64,000 nt of DNA from Neotabrizicola shimadae. GTDB lineage: Bacteria; Pseudomonadota; Alphaproteobacteria; Rhodobacterales; Rhodobacteraceae. The stretch's first letter is position 1. Every line of letters begins with the position of its first letter. The notes under the pieces were generated by a model. That model was not told the DNA's origin. It worked only from the letters and a program-made list of their open reading frames with translations, and did no database searches. The stretch lies in NCBI RefSeq assembly GCF_019623905.1, contig NZ_CP069370.1, positions 3,769,001 to 3,833,000 on the forward strand, given 5' to 3'. The position numbers were made by a program, and so were the translations under genes. Shown piece by piece: positions 38,786 through 48,454 of this stretch.

Positions 38786-38929
38786 ATGCTCAGGACCATC
38801 ACGCTTGGAAGCTGTGTCTCAGTGCAGGGGGTGGTCGTCGGCCAACTGGCCGATGGCAAGGTGATCGTGCGTGTCGATGAACGCAACTTCGTGGGCTATC
38901 CGGTGCCGACCGTCGCGCGGGCGAACTAG
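38786..38929 (+). CDS. Conserved-looking 47-residue small protein
   Basis: Seen: MLRTITLGSCVSVQGVVVGQ, continuing to FVGYPVPTVARAN and a TAG, with a strong GGGGGGA ribosome site 7 nt before the ATG. Upstream (38695-38785) is a sharp AT-rich patch that stands out in this GC-rich sequence and probably holds a promoter. A terminator hairpin follows 31 nt after the stop. The protein is mostly beta-strand-like, with one Cys and no signal peptide. These independent signals make it a real small gene; the family is not recognised with certainty. Confidence 0.75.
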   Translation: MLRTITLGSCVSVQGVVVGQLADGKVIVRVDERNFVGYPVPTVARAN

Positions 38930-38954
38930 GCGCAGGCAGCCATCCGGGGGACGG

Positions 38955-38985
38955 AAAAAGGCCGGGCAATCGCCCGGCCTCTTCA
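38955..38985. terminator. Bidirectional intrinsic terminator between the small gene and infB
   Basis: Seen: GGCCGGGC (38960-38967), loop AATC, GCCCGGCC (38972-38979), a perfect 8-bp GC stem. Reading minus, a run of five T follows (plus AAAAA at 38955-38959), which ends the infB operon. Reading plus, TCTTCATTT follows, weaker, for the small gene. Confidence 0.85.
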
Positions 38986-39003
38986 TTTCCTGCGACGCGC
39001 GCG

Positions 39004-41616
39004 TCAGGTCAGCTTGCGCTGGACCTCCTCGCGCTCGAAGATTTCGATGACATCGCCTTCGCGCACGTCTTCGTACCGCTCGAACGCCATGCCGCATTCC
39101 TGGCCCGAGATGACTTCCTTCACCTCGTCCTTGAACCGCTTCAGCGTCTTCAGCGTGCCCTCGTGGATCACCACGTTGTCGCGCAGCAGGCGCACGCCGG
39201 CCGACCGCCGCGCCACGCCCTCGGTGACCAGGCAGCCCGCGACATTGCCCACGCCGGTGATGCGGAAGACCTGAAGGATCTTCGCATAGCCGATGAAGTT
39301 CTCGCGCACCTCGGCCTTCAACAGACCCGAGGCCGCCTGGCGGATGTCGTCGATCAGGTCGTAGATGATCGAGTAATACCGGATCTCCACGCCCTTCTGC
39401 TGGGCCGAGGCCCGGGCGGTGGCATTGGCCCGCACGTTGAAGCCGATGATCGGCGCGTTTGAGGCTTCCGCAAGGATCACGTCCGAATCGGTGATCGCGC
39501 CCACGCCGGAATGCAGGATACGCACCCGCACCTCGTCGTTGCCGACCTTCTCCAGCGCCTGCACGATGGCTTCCGCCGAACCCTGCACGTCCGCCTTCAC
39601 CAGAACGGGCAGTTCCGCCACGCTCAGGTCGGCCTTGGCCTTCGCCATCAGCTGTTCCAGCGTCGTCGCGGCGCCCGCTGCCGCGCGCTTGTCGCGCGTG
39701 GTCTTGACGCGGTAGTCCACGATCTCGCGTGCCTGCGCCTCGGTCGCCACCACGTTCAGCGTGTCGCCCGCCTGCGGCGTGCCGGTCAGGCCCAGGACTT
39801 CCACCGGAACCGAAGGCCCGGCCTCGTCCACGCGGTCGCCCAGGTCGTTGACCAGAGCACGCACCTTGCCCCACTGCTCGCCCACGACGAAGATGTCGCC
39901 GCGCTTCAGCGTGCCGTTCTGCACCAGAACCGTCGCCACCGGGCCGCGGCCCACGTCCAGCTTGGCTTCGATCACTGCGCCCTGCGCCGGACGATCCGGG
40001 TTGGCGCGCAGTTCCAGGATTTCGGCCTGAAGCAGGATCGCTTCCAGCAGCTCGTCCAGGCCCTTGCCGGTCTTGGCCGAAACCTCGACATCCTGCACGT
40101 CGCCCGACATCGCCTCGACGACGATCTCGTGCTGCAGAAGATCGGTCCGCACCTTCTGCGGGTTCGCATCCGGCTTGTCGACCTTGTTGATCGCGATGAT
40201 CATCGGCACCTTGGCGGCCTTGGCGTGGTTGATCGCCTCCACCGTCTGCGGCATCACCGCGTCATCGGCGGCCACCACCAGCACCACGATATCCGTCACC
40301 TGCGCGCCACGGGCCCGCATCGAGGTAAAGGCCGCGTGGCCCGGCGTGTCCAGGAAGGTGATCTGCTGGCCAGAGGCCGTCGTCACCTGATAGGCGCCGA
40401 TGTGCTGGGTGATCCCGCCCGCTTCGCCCGAAACCACGCTGGTCTTGCGGATCGCGTCCAGAAGGCTGGTCTTGCCATGGTCGACGTGACCCATGATCGT
40501 CACCACCGGCGGACGCGGCAGCAGATCCTCGTCCTTGTCGACATCGGTCGCGATCACCTGTTCTACGTCCGAATCCGAAACGCGCACGGCGCGGTGACCG
40601 AATTCCTCGATCACCAGTTCCGCGGTGTCGGCGTCGATCGACTGGTTCATGGTGACCATCATGCCCATCTTCATGAGCACCTTCACCACGTCCGCAGCGC
40701 GTTCCGCCATGCGGTTCGCCAGTTCGCTGACGACGATCGTTTCGGGAAGCTGCACGTCGCGCACCTGCTTTTCGGCCTTCTGGCCGAACCCAAGCGCTTT
40801 CTGGCGCGCCTTCTCCTGCTTGCGCTTCATCGCGGCAAGCGACCGCTGGCGGCCGCCCTCGTCCGAGATTGCGTCCGAAAGCGTCAGCTTGCCGGCGCGG
40901 CGACCTTCATCGCCCCGCTTGGACCCGCGGTCGCGTTCGGCGGCGCGGTCGTCGCGCTCGCGGTCGGTCTTGCGCGGGCTCAGGCCGGGCCGCGCTGCCG
41001 CGGTGCGGTCCTCGCCCGGCACAGCCGCGGCCGGTTCCGCCGCCGCCGCCGGGGCGGCGCGGTCGGTCTTGCGGGCTGCGGGCTTGGCCACGGGCGCCTC
41101 GGGCTCGGGTGCGGCCGGCTGGCGGCGCTGCGTGCCCAGAACGTCGGCCTTGCGCGCGGCAGCCGCGGCAACCTTGGCCTCGGCGGCTTCACGCGCCGCG
41201 CGGGCCTCTTCCTCGGCCTTCAGCCGCAGAGCCTCTTCGCGGGCGCGCTCTTCGCGCTCCTTCGCCTCCATCTCCTCACGGCGACGCTGGCGGTCTTCCT
41301 CGCGCTGGCGCTCTTCCTCGGCCCGGCGGGCGTTGTCTTCATGCTCGCGCGCCTTTGCGGCTCGCAGGGCAGCCAGACGGCGCTCCATCTCGGCATCGGA
41401 AATCCCGGCGGGGCGACGCGAAGGGTCGCCCGTGTTCGAGGACGAGGACGCCGCACCACCCGCAGCCGGCTTGGCCGCAGGCACGACGACGCGCTTGCGC
41501 TTGGTTTCCACCACCACGGCATGGGTCCGGCCGTGGCTGAAGCTCTGCTTCACCTGGCCCGGACGGGCCGTGCCACCACCAAGGCCAAGGGGTTTCTTGC
41601 CGTCTTTGTCCGTCAT
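39004..41616 (-). CDS. infB: Translation initiation factor IF-2
   Basis: Role: GTPase that brings initiator tRNA to the 30S ribosome and helps join the subunits. Seen: 870 residues. The N-terminus ([14 protein letters not shown]) is followed by a long charged Arg/Glu/Ala-rich region to about residue 270. The G domain has G1 [13 protein letters not shown]3 DTPGHAAF and G4 NKVDKPDAN (about residues 375-490). Domains II, III and IV close the protein with [19 protein letters not shown]. The ATG overlaps the ylxR stop (ATGA). Last gene of the rimP operon; a strong terminator follows. Confidence 0.98.
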   Translation of the reverse strand: MTDKDGKKPLGLGGGTARPGQVKQSFSHGRTHAVVVETKRKRVVVPAAKPAAGGAASSSSNTGDPSRRPAGISDAEMERRLAALRAAKAREHEDNARRAEEERQREEDRQRRREEMEAKEREERAREEALRLKAEEEARAAREAAEAKVAAAAARKADVLGTQRRQPAAPEPEAPVAKPAARKTDRAAPAAAAEPAAAVPGEDRTAAARPGLSPRKTDRERDDRAAERDRGSKRGDEGRRAGKLTLSDAISDEGGRQRSLAAMKRKQEKARQKALGFGQKAEKQVRDVQLPETIVVSELANRMAERAADVVKVLMKMGMMVTMNQSIDADTAELVIEEFGHRAVRVSDSDVEQVIATDVDKDEDLLPRPPVVTIMGHVDHGKTSLLDAIRKTSVVSGEAGGITQHIGAYQVTTASGQQITFLDTPGHAAFTSMRARGAQVTDIVVLVVAADDAVMPQTVEAINHAKAAKVPMIIAINKVDKPDANPQKVRTDLLQHEIVVEAMSGDVQDVEVSAKTGKGLDELLEAILLQAEILELRANPDRPAQGAVIEAKLDVGRGPVATVLVQNGTLKRGDIFVVGEQWGKVRALVNDLGDRVDEAGPSVPVEVLGLTGTPQAGDTLNVVATEAQAREIVDYRVKTTRDKRAAAGAATTLEQLMAKAKADLSVAELPVLVKADVQGSAEAIVQALEKVGNDEVRVRILHSGVGAITDSDVILAEASNAPIIGFNVRANATARASAQQKGVEIRYYSIIYDLIDDIRQAASGLLKAEVRENFIGYAKILQVFRITGVGNVAGCLVTEGVARRSAGVRLLRDNVVIHEGTLKTLKRFKDEVKEVISGQECGMAFERYEDVREGDVIEIFEREEVQRKLT

Positions 41617-42260
41617 GCGTCCTTCGTATCCTTCCCGGCGGTCCTGCCGCCGACGCGGCCGGGTTCCTGCGCCATGCGCAGTCCGGCCAGCCGCGCCGCT
41701 TCCTCTACAACACGGACAGTGAGTCCGCCAGCGGCGAGCGCCGCGTGTATTGCACGTTCCCGTCCGAAGGACAAACCCAATTCCCGCGCGGTCATGCAGG
41801 CAATGAACGAGTCTTCATCCCCGGGGGGATGAAGCTTCGCCTTGCCGCGTTCAGACCCGTCGGAGGCCTGGACCAGGACGACAGCTTCGCCCTTCACCAG
41901 CCAGTCCTTCACTTTCTCGTAACCGCAGACCGCGCCGCCGGCCTTGCGGGCCATCGACACCAGGTCCACCACCCGGCGGGCGAGGATATCCTCGACCAGA
42001 TCGGTCAGCCCCTCGGGCGCCTTCACCGGCTGTCGCGCGGCCCGGGCAAACAGCCCCTTCGCCGCGGCCTTCTCGATCGCCGCCCGGTCAGCCGAGACCC
42101 AGATGCCCCGGCCCGGCAGCCGCCCCAACACGTCAGGCACAACCATGCCGTCCGGCCCGATCACGAAACGGATCAGCCCGGCCTTCGGCCCGCTCGCGCC
42201 CGTGACAATGCACTTGCGCTCCGGCCCGTCGCGGTCATCGGTTGCGCCGCCGCGCGTCAT
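41613..42260 (-). CDS. YlxR-family RNA-binding protein fused to an L7Ae/YlxQ-like domain
   Basis: Seen: 215 residues. The N-terminal YlxR (DUF448) part has ERKCIVTG and [28 protein letters not shown] (about residues 12-55). The C-terminal part (about 85-190: [20 protein letters not shown], then [18 protein letters not shown]) resembles the L7Ae/L30e fold of YlxQ, which is a separate gene in Bacillus. The fusion is usual in Rhodobacteraceae. YlxR has been tied to RNase P and to regulation of translation genes. It sits in the canonical rimP-nusA-ylxR-infB order and overlaps infB. Confidence 0.88.
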   Translation of the reverse strand: MTRGGATDDRDGPERKCIVTGASGPKAGLIRFVIGPDGMVVPDVLGRLPGRGIWVSADRAAIEKAAAKGLFARAARQPVKAPEGLTDLVEDILARRVVDLVSMARKAGGAVCGYEKVKDWLVKGEAVVLVQASDGSERGKAKLHPPGDEDSFIACMTARELGLSFGRERAIHAALAAGGLTVRVVEEAARLAGLRMAQEPGRVGGRTAGKDTKDA

Positions 42261-42278
42261 GGGGCCATTCCAGGGCCA

Positions 42279-43892
42279 TCAGGCCCCGGCCTCCTCTTCC
42301 TCTTCCGCGGCCTCTTCGGCCCCGGCGTCCATTTCCGTCGGATCGACCCAGCCCAGCATGACGCGCGCGGTCATGATCATGGTCTGCGCCTCGTCCAGGC
42401 TCACGTCGAACTTCTCCAGAAGGCCCTCGTCCTTCTTGCGCTGGCCGTTTTCCGTGGTCCAGCCGCCGGCCAGCTCCCAGTCGGCGCAGGTGGCAAAGTC
42501 TTCCAGCGTCTTGATGCCGTCCTTGGCCAGCACCACCAGCATCGGCGGGGTCAGGCCCTCGAACTCGACCAGGCTTTCCTCGATGCCCAGGGCGCGCGCC
42601 TCTTCCAGCGCCTTGCGGTTCTGCTCGTCCAGATAGTCGCGGGCGCGGGCCTGCAGTTCCGCGGCCGTGCCCTCGTCGAAGCCGTCGATGGACAAAAGCT
42701 CGTCCACATCGACATAGGCCACTTCTTCCAGGTTGGTGAACCCTTCCGAAACAAGCAGTTGCGCCATCATCTCGTCCACGTCCAGCGTGTCCATGAACAG
42801 CTGGGTCCGCTCGGCGAACTCGGCCTGGCGGCGCTGGCTTTCCTCGGCCTCGGTCATGATGTCGATGTCCAGCGCTGTCAGCTGGCTCGCCAGACGCACG
42901 TTCTGGCCGCGCCGGCCGATGGCCAGCGACAGCTGCTCGTCCGGCACCACGACCTCGATCTTGCCCGCCTCTTCGTCGAACACGACCTTCGACACTTCCG
43001 CCGGCTGCAGCGCGTTCACCAGGAACGTGGCGATGTCCTGGTTCCACGGGATGATGTCGATCTTCTCGCCCTGCAGCTCGTTCACCACGGCCTGCACGCG
43101 GCTGCCGCGCATACCGACGCAGGCGCCCACCGGGTCGATCGAATTGTCATAGGAAATCACCGCGATCTTCGCGCGCGACCCCGGATCGCGGGCCACGGCC
43201 TTGATCTCGATGATGCCGTCATAGATTTCCGGCACTTCCATCTTGAACAGCTCAGCCATGAACTGCGGGTCGGTGCGCGACAGGAAGACCTGCGGCCCCC
43301 GCGCCTCGCGCCGGACATCCTTGATATAGCAGCGGATACGGTCGCCGATGCGATAGCTTTCGCGCGGCAGCTTCTCGTTGCGCCGCAGGATGCCTTCGCC
43401 CCGGCCGATGTCGACGATGACGTTGCCGTATTCCTCGCGCTTGACCTGGCCGTTGATGATGCTGCCCTTGCGGTCCTTGAACTCGTCATACTGACGGTCG
43501 CGTTCCGCCTCGCGCACCTTCTGCAGGATCACCTGCTTGGCCGATTGCGCGGCAATCCGGCCCAGGTCCACCGGCGGCACCTCGTCCACGATCTCGTCGC
43601 CGATCTGCGGGTCCGCCAGATAGGCCTTGGCCTGCTTCACCGTCATCTGGGCGTGGTGATTCTCCACCGCCTCGTCCTCGACCACCGTGCGCACGCGGGC
43701 AAAGGTCGCCCGCCCGGTCTTGCGGTCGATCTTCACGCGGATGTCCATCTCGCTGCCGTAGCGGCTCTTCGCGGCGCGGGCGAGGCTGTCCTCCATGGCC
43801 TGGATCACCAGATCCGGGTCGATCATCTTTTCGCGCGCCACCGCTTCGGCGGTCTGCAGCAGCTCAAGCTGGTTGGCAGAGGTAATGGCCAT
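42279..43892 (-). CDS. nusA: Transcription termination/antitermination factor NusA
   Basis: Role: binds RNA polymerase, affects pausing, termination and antitermination. Seen: 537 residues. The N-terminal RNA-polymerase-binding domain ([20 protein letters not shown]) is followed by S1 ([19 protein letters not shown]), KH1 ([20 protein letters not shown]), KH2 ([19 protein letters not shown]) and two C-terminal acidic repeat modules ([40 protein letters not shown]), ending in an acidic tail. The two C-terminal modules match the proteobacterial form. Located 17 nt after rimP; ylxR follows after 18 nt. Confidence 0.97.
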   Translation of the reverse strand: MAITSANQLELLQTAEAVAREKMIDPDLVIQAMEDSLARAAKSRYGSEMDIRVKIDRKTGRATFARVRTVVEDEAVENHHAQMTVKQAKAYLADPQIGDEIVDEVPPVDLGRIAAQSAKQVILQKVREAERDRQYDEFKDRKGSIINGQVKREEYGNVIVDIGRGEGILRRNEKLPRESYRIGDRIRCYIKDVRREARGPQVFLSRTDPQFMAELFKMEVPEIYDGIIEIKAVARDPGSRAKIAVISYDNSIDPVGACVGMRGSRVQAVVNELQGEKIDIIPWNQDIATFLVNALQPAEVSKVVFDEEAGKIEVVVPDEQLSLAIGRRGQNVRLASQLTALDIDIMTEAEESQRRQAEFAERTQLFMDTLDVDEMMAQLLVSEGFTNLEEVAYVDVDELLSIDGFDEGTAAELQARARDYLDEQNRKALEEARALGIEESLVEFEGLTPPMLVVLAKDGIKTLEDFATCADWELAGGWTTENGQRKKDEGLLEKFDVSLDEAQTMIMTARVMLGWVDPTEMDAGAEEAAEEEEEAGA

Positions 43893-43909
43893 CGGTCTCT
43901 CCCAGGCTC

Positions 43910-44518
43910 TCAGTGTTTGGTCGGGGCGGGATCGTCCTCGCCACCGTCTTCGTCATCTTCGATCGCGTCGAACTCGCCCTCGGCGGGCTCGGCCACCTTC
44001 TTCTGGCGCAGCATCTCGGCGATCAGCTCGTCCGTCAGCACCAGCTTGGCGTCCGACAGCCAGTCGAACTTCAGCCCGATGGTCACATCGGTGCCCTGGT
44101 CCTCGATCTCGATCAGCACCTCGTCGCCCTCGACGCCCATCAGCCCGCCCTTGAACCGGCGGCGACCGTCGATCATCTCGCTGGTCTCGATCCGGGCTTC
44201 CCAGCCCTTCCAGATCTCGAAATCCTTCAGCCGGGTCAGCGGCCGGTCGATCCCCGGCGACGACACTTCCAGCGTGTAGTTTTCCTCGATCGGGTCCTCC
44301 ACATCCAGCACGGCCGAAACCGCGGTGGAAATGTCGCCGCAATCGTCCACGCTGATGCCGCCCTCGGGCCGGTCGGCCATGATCTGCAGCACCCTCGCCT
44401 TGCCGCCGCCGCCCATCAGGCGGATGCGGATCAATTCGAATCCCAGCCCCTCGATCACCGGGCCGACAATGCCGGCCAGGCGTTGATCAATGGCAGTCTT
44501 GGCAACAAGGTCGGACAT
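43910..44518 (-). CDS. rimP: Ribosome maturation factor RimP
   Basis: Role: helps assemble the 30S subunit. Seen: 202 residues with the N-terminal domain ([20 protein letters not shown]-like region and [16 protein letters not shown]), the signature [16 protein letters not shown], and the C-terminal Sm-like barrel ([19 protein letters not shown]-like region), ending in an acidic tail slightly longer than in E. coli. ATG 44518 is chosen over an earlier in-frame start at 44548, which lies next to the terminator-shaped hairpin. First gene of the rimP-nusA-ylxR-infB operon; its leader holds two hairpins. Confidence 0.95.
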   Translation of the reverse strand: MSDLVAKTAIDQRLAGIVGPVIEGLGFELIRIRLMGGGGKARVLQIMADRPEGGISVDDCGDISTAVSAVLDVEDPIEENYTLEVSSPGIDRPLTRLKDFEIWKGWEARIETSEMIDGRRRFKGGLMGVEGDEVLIEIEDQGTDVTIGLKFDWLSDAKLVLTDELIAEMLRQKKVAEPAEGEFDAIEDDEDGGEDDPAPTKH

Positions 44519-44533
44519 GACACCCCGAAAACG

Positions 44534-44556
44534 AAAAAGCGGACCCACCGGCCCGC
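44534..44556 (-). terminator. Intrinsic-terminator-like hairpin in the rimP leader (candidate attenuator)
   Basis: Seen on the minus strand: GCGGGCC, loop GGTG, GGTCCGC (six of seven pairs), followed at once by TTTTTCG, then TTTT. It lies only about 16 nt upstream of the rimP ATG, and no gene ends just before it on this strand, so it is not an ordinary operon end. Inferred: premature termination control of rimP-nusA-ylxR-infB. Confidence 0.6.
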
Positions 44557-44571
44557 CTGTGCATCCCGGTA

Positions 44572-44594
44572 GCTTCGGGTTTGGACCCCGAAGC
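44572..44594 (-). promoter_or_regulatory. Strong 8-bp hairpin in the rimP leader, upstream of the terminator-like hairpin
   Basis: Seen: GCTTCGGG, loop GTCCAAA, CCCGAAGC on the minus strand, a perfect 8-bp stem with a 7-nt loop, 15 nt before the terminator-shaped hairpin. Its loop and the second hairpin share GGGTCC. No tRNA, such as the metY found upstream of rimP in E. coli, can be folded from this region. Confidence 0.55.
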
Positions 44595-44660
44595 CGCTGT
44601 TGATGGCCATATAGGCAGGCCGGGCCGAGTCTGCAAGGGAAAAGGGCGTATCAGCGCGCC

Positions 44661-44969
44661 CTACAGAACCGGCGCCCGGTCGATCCGCGACAGGGGCTCG
44701 TTCACCTCCAGCACCAGCCCGCGAATCCCGGTCACCCCGAAACCTGCCAGCCGGGCGCTGTGCATCGTCAGATAGGCCTCTGCCTCGGCGCGGCTGGCAA
44801 AACCATAGATGCCCCCGGCGATGCCCTTCTCCCGGTCCTCGGTCCAGTACTTGAACAGGAACCCCGGCTCCTGCGCGATGGACATCGCCAGCCCCTCGAA
44901 GGCCGCCGCCATCTCGTCCCCCCAGGGCCCCGGATGCGGAAAATCCACCTGTACCAGCGTCACGGCCAT
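44661..44969 (-). CDS. YdhR-type monooxygenase-like protein
   Basis: Seen: 102 residues, with the compact ferredoxin-like alpha+beta pattern of the YdhR group: VTLVQVDFPHPGPWGDEMAA, then FLFKYWTEDREKGIAGGIYG and FASRAEAEAYLTMHSARL. Ribosome site GGGGAGA 5 nt before ATG 44969; a longer frame lacks one. Known: YdhR proteins are small dimeric putative oxygenases of unknown substrate. It is transcribed toward the rimP operon but 143 nt separate them, so it is likely independent. Divergent from the second RTX gene. Confidence 0.75.
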   Translation of the reverse strand: MAVTLVQVDFPHPGPWGDEMAAAFEGLAMSIAQEPGFLFKYWTEDREKGIAGGIYGFASRAEAEAYLTMHSARLAGFGVTGIRGLVLEVNEPLSRIDRAPVL

Positions 44970-45138
44970 ACCTGTCTCCCCATCTTGCCAAGGCAATCTA
45001 CGGTCAGGCGACAAGCAAACGCAACCAAGGGGCTCAAAATCCGCGAGCCCCAAAAACATGTATTTGATTCGCAGGATTATTCTGCATGATCGCTTGGCCC
45101 GGGATCTTGTCCGGGGGTACAGCTCTGTGGGGGGCAAT

Positions 45139-47304
45139 TTGGCGACTCAAAGCATTACGCTCGACGGCTCGACGTCTTTTTCAGCCTTTGGTGACAATTT
45201 CACCTGGGACAACGGTCTCATAAACCGCGTCAGCATAGGTTTCGATACGACGACCGAAAACAACACGCTGAATGCCACGTTCAGCGGGTCGGCGTGGCGC
45301 ATCCGGCACCTTAGCCTTTACGACAACACGTCGTTCAACTTTAACGTGAATCTGACAGACACCAACGACGGCGTCTCTCGCCAGATTGACCGGCTGCAAC
45401 TCCCCGATGGCGGCGGCACGGCAACGCTCACCCTCTTCAACTCCAGAGTTCGCTATATCGAGGGCGGCGCCGACGCGAATGTCACTCTGAACCTCGGCAA
45501 CCAATCCACCCGTCACATCGGCCTCTGGGATGCCGCCCAGACCACGGTGCGCATGGGAAGCGGCAACGTCGATGCCATGTTCCTCGGTTATGGCACGAAC
45601 AATGTGACCCTCGGCGTCGGCTACATCAATCTGCTGGAATTCTCGGACGGCTCGGTGAACACGATCACCGACAACGGGACGGGCAGCGAAGACTCGAACT
45701 TTGGCGCGATCCGCGTCAACGAAGCCACCAACAATTTCACGTTCCGCGCCGGCGGCGATCTGATCAGCCTCGGCCGGTCCACCAGCACGGTGAACCTGCT
45801 GGATGGGTACTATGGCGCCATCACCTCGTATTCCGGCACCAACACCATCACCGTCGGCGCCAATGCCGAGGTGCGCAGCATAGGCTTCTCGGGCGGCGTC
45901 GATATCGTGACAGTGCGGGGCGGTGTCGATCAGATCCAGCTTGGTGCCAACAACGACACGCTGAACGTACTCGGCTCGGCACAGGCCTATGTCGGTCAGG
46001 CGCTTCTGGGCGATGGCAACAACACCATAACCATGACCAGCGGTTCGATCGGCAGCGCCCGCGCCTATGGGGGCAATGACACCGTCACCCTAACCGGCGC
46101 CGACATCGGTTCGCTCGACCTCGGGTCGGGAACCAACAGGCTCACCGTCAATGCCGGGGCGCAGGTGGGCGAGTTTAGGGCCGACGGCAACGAAACCGTT
46201 ACGCTCAACGGGGACGGCCGCATCCTTGTGATCAAGATGGATGGCGGCACCAATGTGCTGAAGTCGGACACCGGCTTCATCGAATCCTTCGTGTCCTACG
46301 AGGCGCGCAACACGCTGACCATCGGGTCGGGCGGCATTGGCGAGATTCTCATCATGGGCTCGGCCGCCGCGCAGACCGTCACCGCCTCGGGCTGGGTCGG
46401 CTCGCTTCAGGTCTACGCCGGCAGCTTTGCAACGGTCGCGGCGACAACGGTGAAACTGGGCGTAGACGGGGCGGGCTATATCCAGACGTCCAAGGGCAAC
46501 GACATCATCACCACCGGAACCGGGTCGGTGGATGGCATAAGCACCTTCGACGGCGCCGACCGCGTGACGGTGGGGGCCGGCGGCGTTGCCGCCATCAGCA
46601 CGGGCATCGGCAACGACACCGTCAACGCCGCGGGCGGGTATGTCGATGTCATCTCGACCGGAGACGGCAACGACTCGGTCACGACGGGGGCTTCGGGTGC
46701 CGGCTATGTCTCGCTCGGGGCCGGAAACGACACGGCCGTCCTGTCCGCCTTCACTGCTGCCGACACGATGATTGTCGTGGGCGGGGAAGGAACCGACACG
46801 GCCAACATGACGGGCTTCGGCGCCGCGCTGCGCGTCAGCCTGGCGCAACCGGGCCTGATCCAGAATGTCGGTGCGGCGACCGGGGTAACGACGCCGGCCC
46901 TCGGCTTCGTGGGCCTGTCCGGCATCGAGAACCTCATCGGCTCCAACTTCGGCGACTGGATCGAAGGCGGGTCGGATGCCAACCTGCTCACCGGCCTTGG
47001 CGGCAACGACACGATCTCGGGGCTGGATGGCAATGACAGCCTTCTGGGCGGGCGCGGCAACGACTCGCTGACCGGCGGCGCCGGCGTCGACCGCTTCGTC
47101 TTCGTCACCGGCGACGGTACCGACCGCGTGGCCGATTTCACGGTGGGCCAGGACCGGGTGGAACTGCGGGAAGCCAATGCGCTGGCCGATCTGACCTTCA
47201 CCCAGGTCGGCGCCGATGTGCGCGTGGTGTTCGGCACCTGGACCGGCATCTTCGAAGACATGCTGGTCGCCGACCTGCGCGTCGCCTCGAACTTCCTGTT
47301 CTAG
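45139..47304 (+). CDS. Beta-helix-like RTX protein (type I secretion substrate)
   Basis: Seen: 721 residues from the TTG at 45139 (MATQSITLDGSTSFSAFGDN), chosen because GGGGGG lies 4 nt upstream; ATG 45058 is in frame but has no ribosome site. Residues about 50-600 are Thr/Asn/Gly-rich, with repeating short strands (NTLTIGSGGIGEILIMGSAA; GNDTVTLTGADIG), as in a parallel beta-helix. The C-terminus has a single classic RTX block (LGGNDTISGLDGNDSLLGGR, then GNDSLTGG) and the serralysin-like end DRFVFVTGDGTDRVADF, ending VASNFLF. No signal peptide, consistent with type I export, and no transporter genes nearby. Base composition is lower in GC than its neighbours. Role unknown; likely surface or matrix protein. 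Confidence 0.8.
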   Translation: MATQSITLDGSTSFSAFGDNFTWDNGLINRVSIGFDTTTENNTLNATFSGSAWRIRHLSLYDNTSFNFNVNLTDTNDGVSRQIDRLQLPDGGGTATLTLFNSRVRYIEGGADANVTLNLGNQSTRHIGLWDAAQTTVRMGSGNVDAMFLGYGTNNVTLGVGYINLLEFSDGSVNTITDNGTGSEDSNFGAIRVNEATNNFTFRAGGDLISLGRSTSTVNLLDGYYGAITSYSGTNTITVGANAEVRSIGFSGGVDIVTVRGGVDQIQLGANNDTLNVLGSAQAYVGQALLGDGNNTITMTSGSIGSARAYGGNDTVTLTGADIGSLDLGSGTNRLTVNAGAQVGEFRADGNETVTLNGDGRILVIKMDGGTNVLKSDTGFIESFVSYEARNTLTIGSGGIGEILIMGSAAAQTVTASGWVGSLQVYAGSFATVAATTVKLGVDGAGYIQTSKGNDIITTGTGSVDGISTFDGADRVTVGAGGVAAISTGIGNDTVNAAGGYVDVISTGDGNDSVTTGASGAGYVSLGAGNDTAVLSAFTAADTMIVVGGEGTDTANMTGFGAALRVSLAQPGLIQNVGAATGVTTPALGFVGLSGIENLIGSNFGDWIEGGSDANLLTGLGGNDTISGLDGNDSLLGGRGNDSLTGGAGVDRFVFVTGDGTDRVADFTVGQDRVELREANALADLTFTQVGADVRVVFGTWTGIFEDMLVADLRVASNFLF

Positions 47305-47313
47305 GTCAACGCC

Positions 47314-47349
47314 TGCCCGGCCTGCGGCAGCGCGGGCCGGGCATTTCTT
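47314..47349 (+). terminator. Intrinsic terminator after the second RTX gene
   Basis: Seen: TGCCCGGCC (47314-47322), 12-nt loop, GGCCGGGCA (47335-47343), a perfect 9-bp stem, then TTTCTT. It begins 10 nt after the stop codon. Its last two stem bases overlap the outer end of copy B of the 79-bp element. Confidence 0.8.
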
Positions 47350-47420
47350 AAGTCCAAGTTAATGCGGCCTCGCAAGGCATTGATTTCATTGCTATGAGCC
47401 AAGCGTCCGAGCTCGGACGC
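47342..47420 (-). repeat. 79-bp composite element, copy B (after pip)
   Basis: Seen: the palindrome GCGTCCGAGCTCGGACGC (47403-47420) starts 1 nt after the pip TGA. TCAATG, TTGC and TTAA-N7-TTAA follow at the same spacing as in the other copies. The segment ATTAACTTGGACTTAA is identical in copy C. Exactly 79 bp to the shared TG at its far end. Confidence 0.87.
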
Positions 47421-47421
47421 C

Positions 47422-48393
47422 TCAGGCGCCCCGCAGGCCGTCCATGGTCTGGACCAGGGCCTCGCTGATGCCCGGCTCCGACAGGGCATGGCCGGCCAGG
47501 GTGATGAACTTCAGGCTCGCCCGCGGCCACCCCTGCGCCAGCCGCCAGGCCGAGACCGGCGGGCAGATCAGGTCGTACCGCCCCTGGACGATGGCCGCCG
47601 GGATATGCTCGATCCGCCCCCGGTTCTTCAGGATCCAGCCGTCCTCCTTCAGGAACCCCCCGTTCAGGAAGTAATGGTTCTCCAGCCGGGCAAAGGCGCG
47701 GGCATAATCCGCCGGGCTCTCGCCCCCGAACCCGTCATGATGGACCGAGGCCAGGGCATTCTCCCAGTTGGCCCAGACCCGGCCAAACCGGGCCTCCTCC
47801 ATCAGGTTCCCCGAGAAGAGCCGCCGGTGATAGGCCGCGATCAGGTCGCCCCGCTCGCCCTCGGGCACCGCGCCCTCGAACCGCGCCCAGAGGTCCGGAT
47901 AGAACGCCCCCGCGCCCCCGCCATAGAACCAGTCCAGCTCGGCCTTCGTCATCAGGAAGACCCCGCGCAGCACCAGCTGCGCCACCCGGTCGGGATGACT
48001 GATCGCATAGATCAGCGCCAGCGTCGCCCCCCAGCTTCCCCCGAAGCAGATCCAGCGGTCGATCCCGAACAGGCTCCGGATCGCCTCGATGTCCCGCACC
48101 AGGTGCCAGGTCGTGTTGGCCTCCACCTCCGCATGGGGCCGCGACCGCCCGCAGCCGCGCTGGTCGAACAGCACCACCCGATAGACCGAAGGATCGAAGT
48201 ACCGCCGCATCGCCGGGCTGCACCCGCCGCCCGGCCCGCCGTGCAGCACCAGCACGGGGATGCCAGAGGGGTTGCCGACCTGTTCGACATAGACCCTGTG
48301 CCCGTCGCCCACCTCGACCATCCGCTGGTCGAAGGGGTCGATCGGCGGGTAAAGGAACTCGACTGCGCGCTTTTGGCCTGATCTGTGATCCAT
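47422..48393 (-). CDS. pip: Proline iminopeptidase (alpha/beta hydrolase)
   Basis: Reaction: removes N-terminal proline from peptides in the cytoplasm. Seen: 323 residues, the usual length. The oxyanion motif is [18 protein letters not shown], the nucleophile elbow [13 protein letters not shown] (Ser), with [20 protein letters not shown], which is typical of the enzyme. The C-terminal His is in [11 protein letters not shown] and the acid in [14 protein letters not shown] 48393 begins [20 protein letters not shown]; an earlier frame reaches into the divergent ubiG promoter. Its stop is followed by copy B of the 79-bp element. Confidence 0.93.
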   Translation of the reverse strand: MDHRSGQKRAVEFLYPPIDPFDQRMVEVGDGHRVYVEQVGNPSGIPVLVLHGGPGGGCSPAMRRYFDPSVYRVVLFDQRGCGRSRPHAEVEANTTWHLVRDIEAIRSLFGIDRWICFGGSWGATLALIYAISHPDRVAQLVLRGVFLMTKAELDWFYGGGAGAFYPDLWARFEGAVPEGERGDLIAAYHRRLFSGNLMEEARFGRVWANWENALASVHHDGFGGESPADYARAFARLENHYFLNGGFLKEDGWILKNRGRIEHIPAAIVQGRYDLICPPVSAWRLAQGWPRASLKFITLAGHALSEPGISEALVQTMDGLRGA

Positions 48394-48454
48394 CACGGTC
48401 CTATATAGCGAACAAAGCCTGCGCCGACAGGGCCGGAGTTTCAAGGAGTACCAC

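Noticed and set aside
39511-44279. Very long plus-strand open frames opposite infB, ylxR, nusA and rimP
   Set aside because: Typical GC-bias antisense frames, rich in His, Arg and Leu without any fold, over well-conserved translation genes.
44530-44600. A tRNA (metY-like) upstream of rimP
   Set aside because: No acceptor/anticodon/T-arm set can be folded; only two simple hairpins are present and no CCA-type end.
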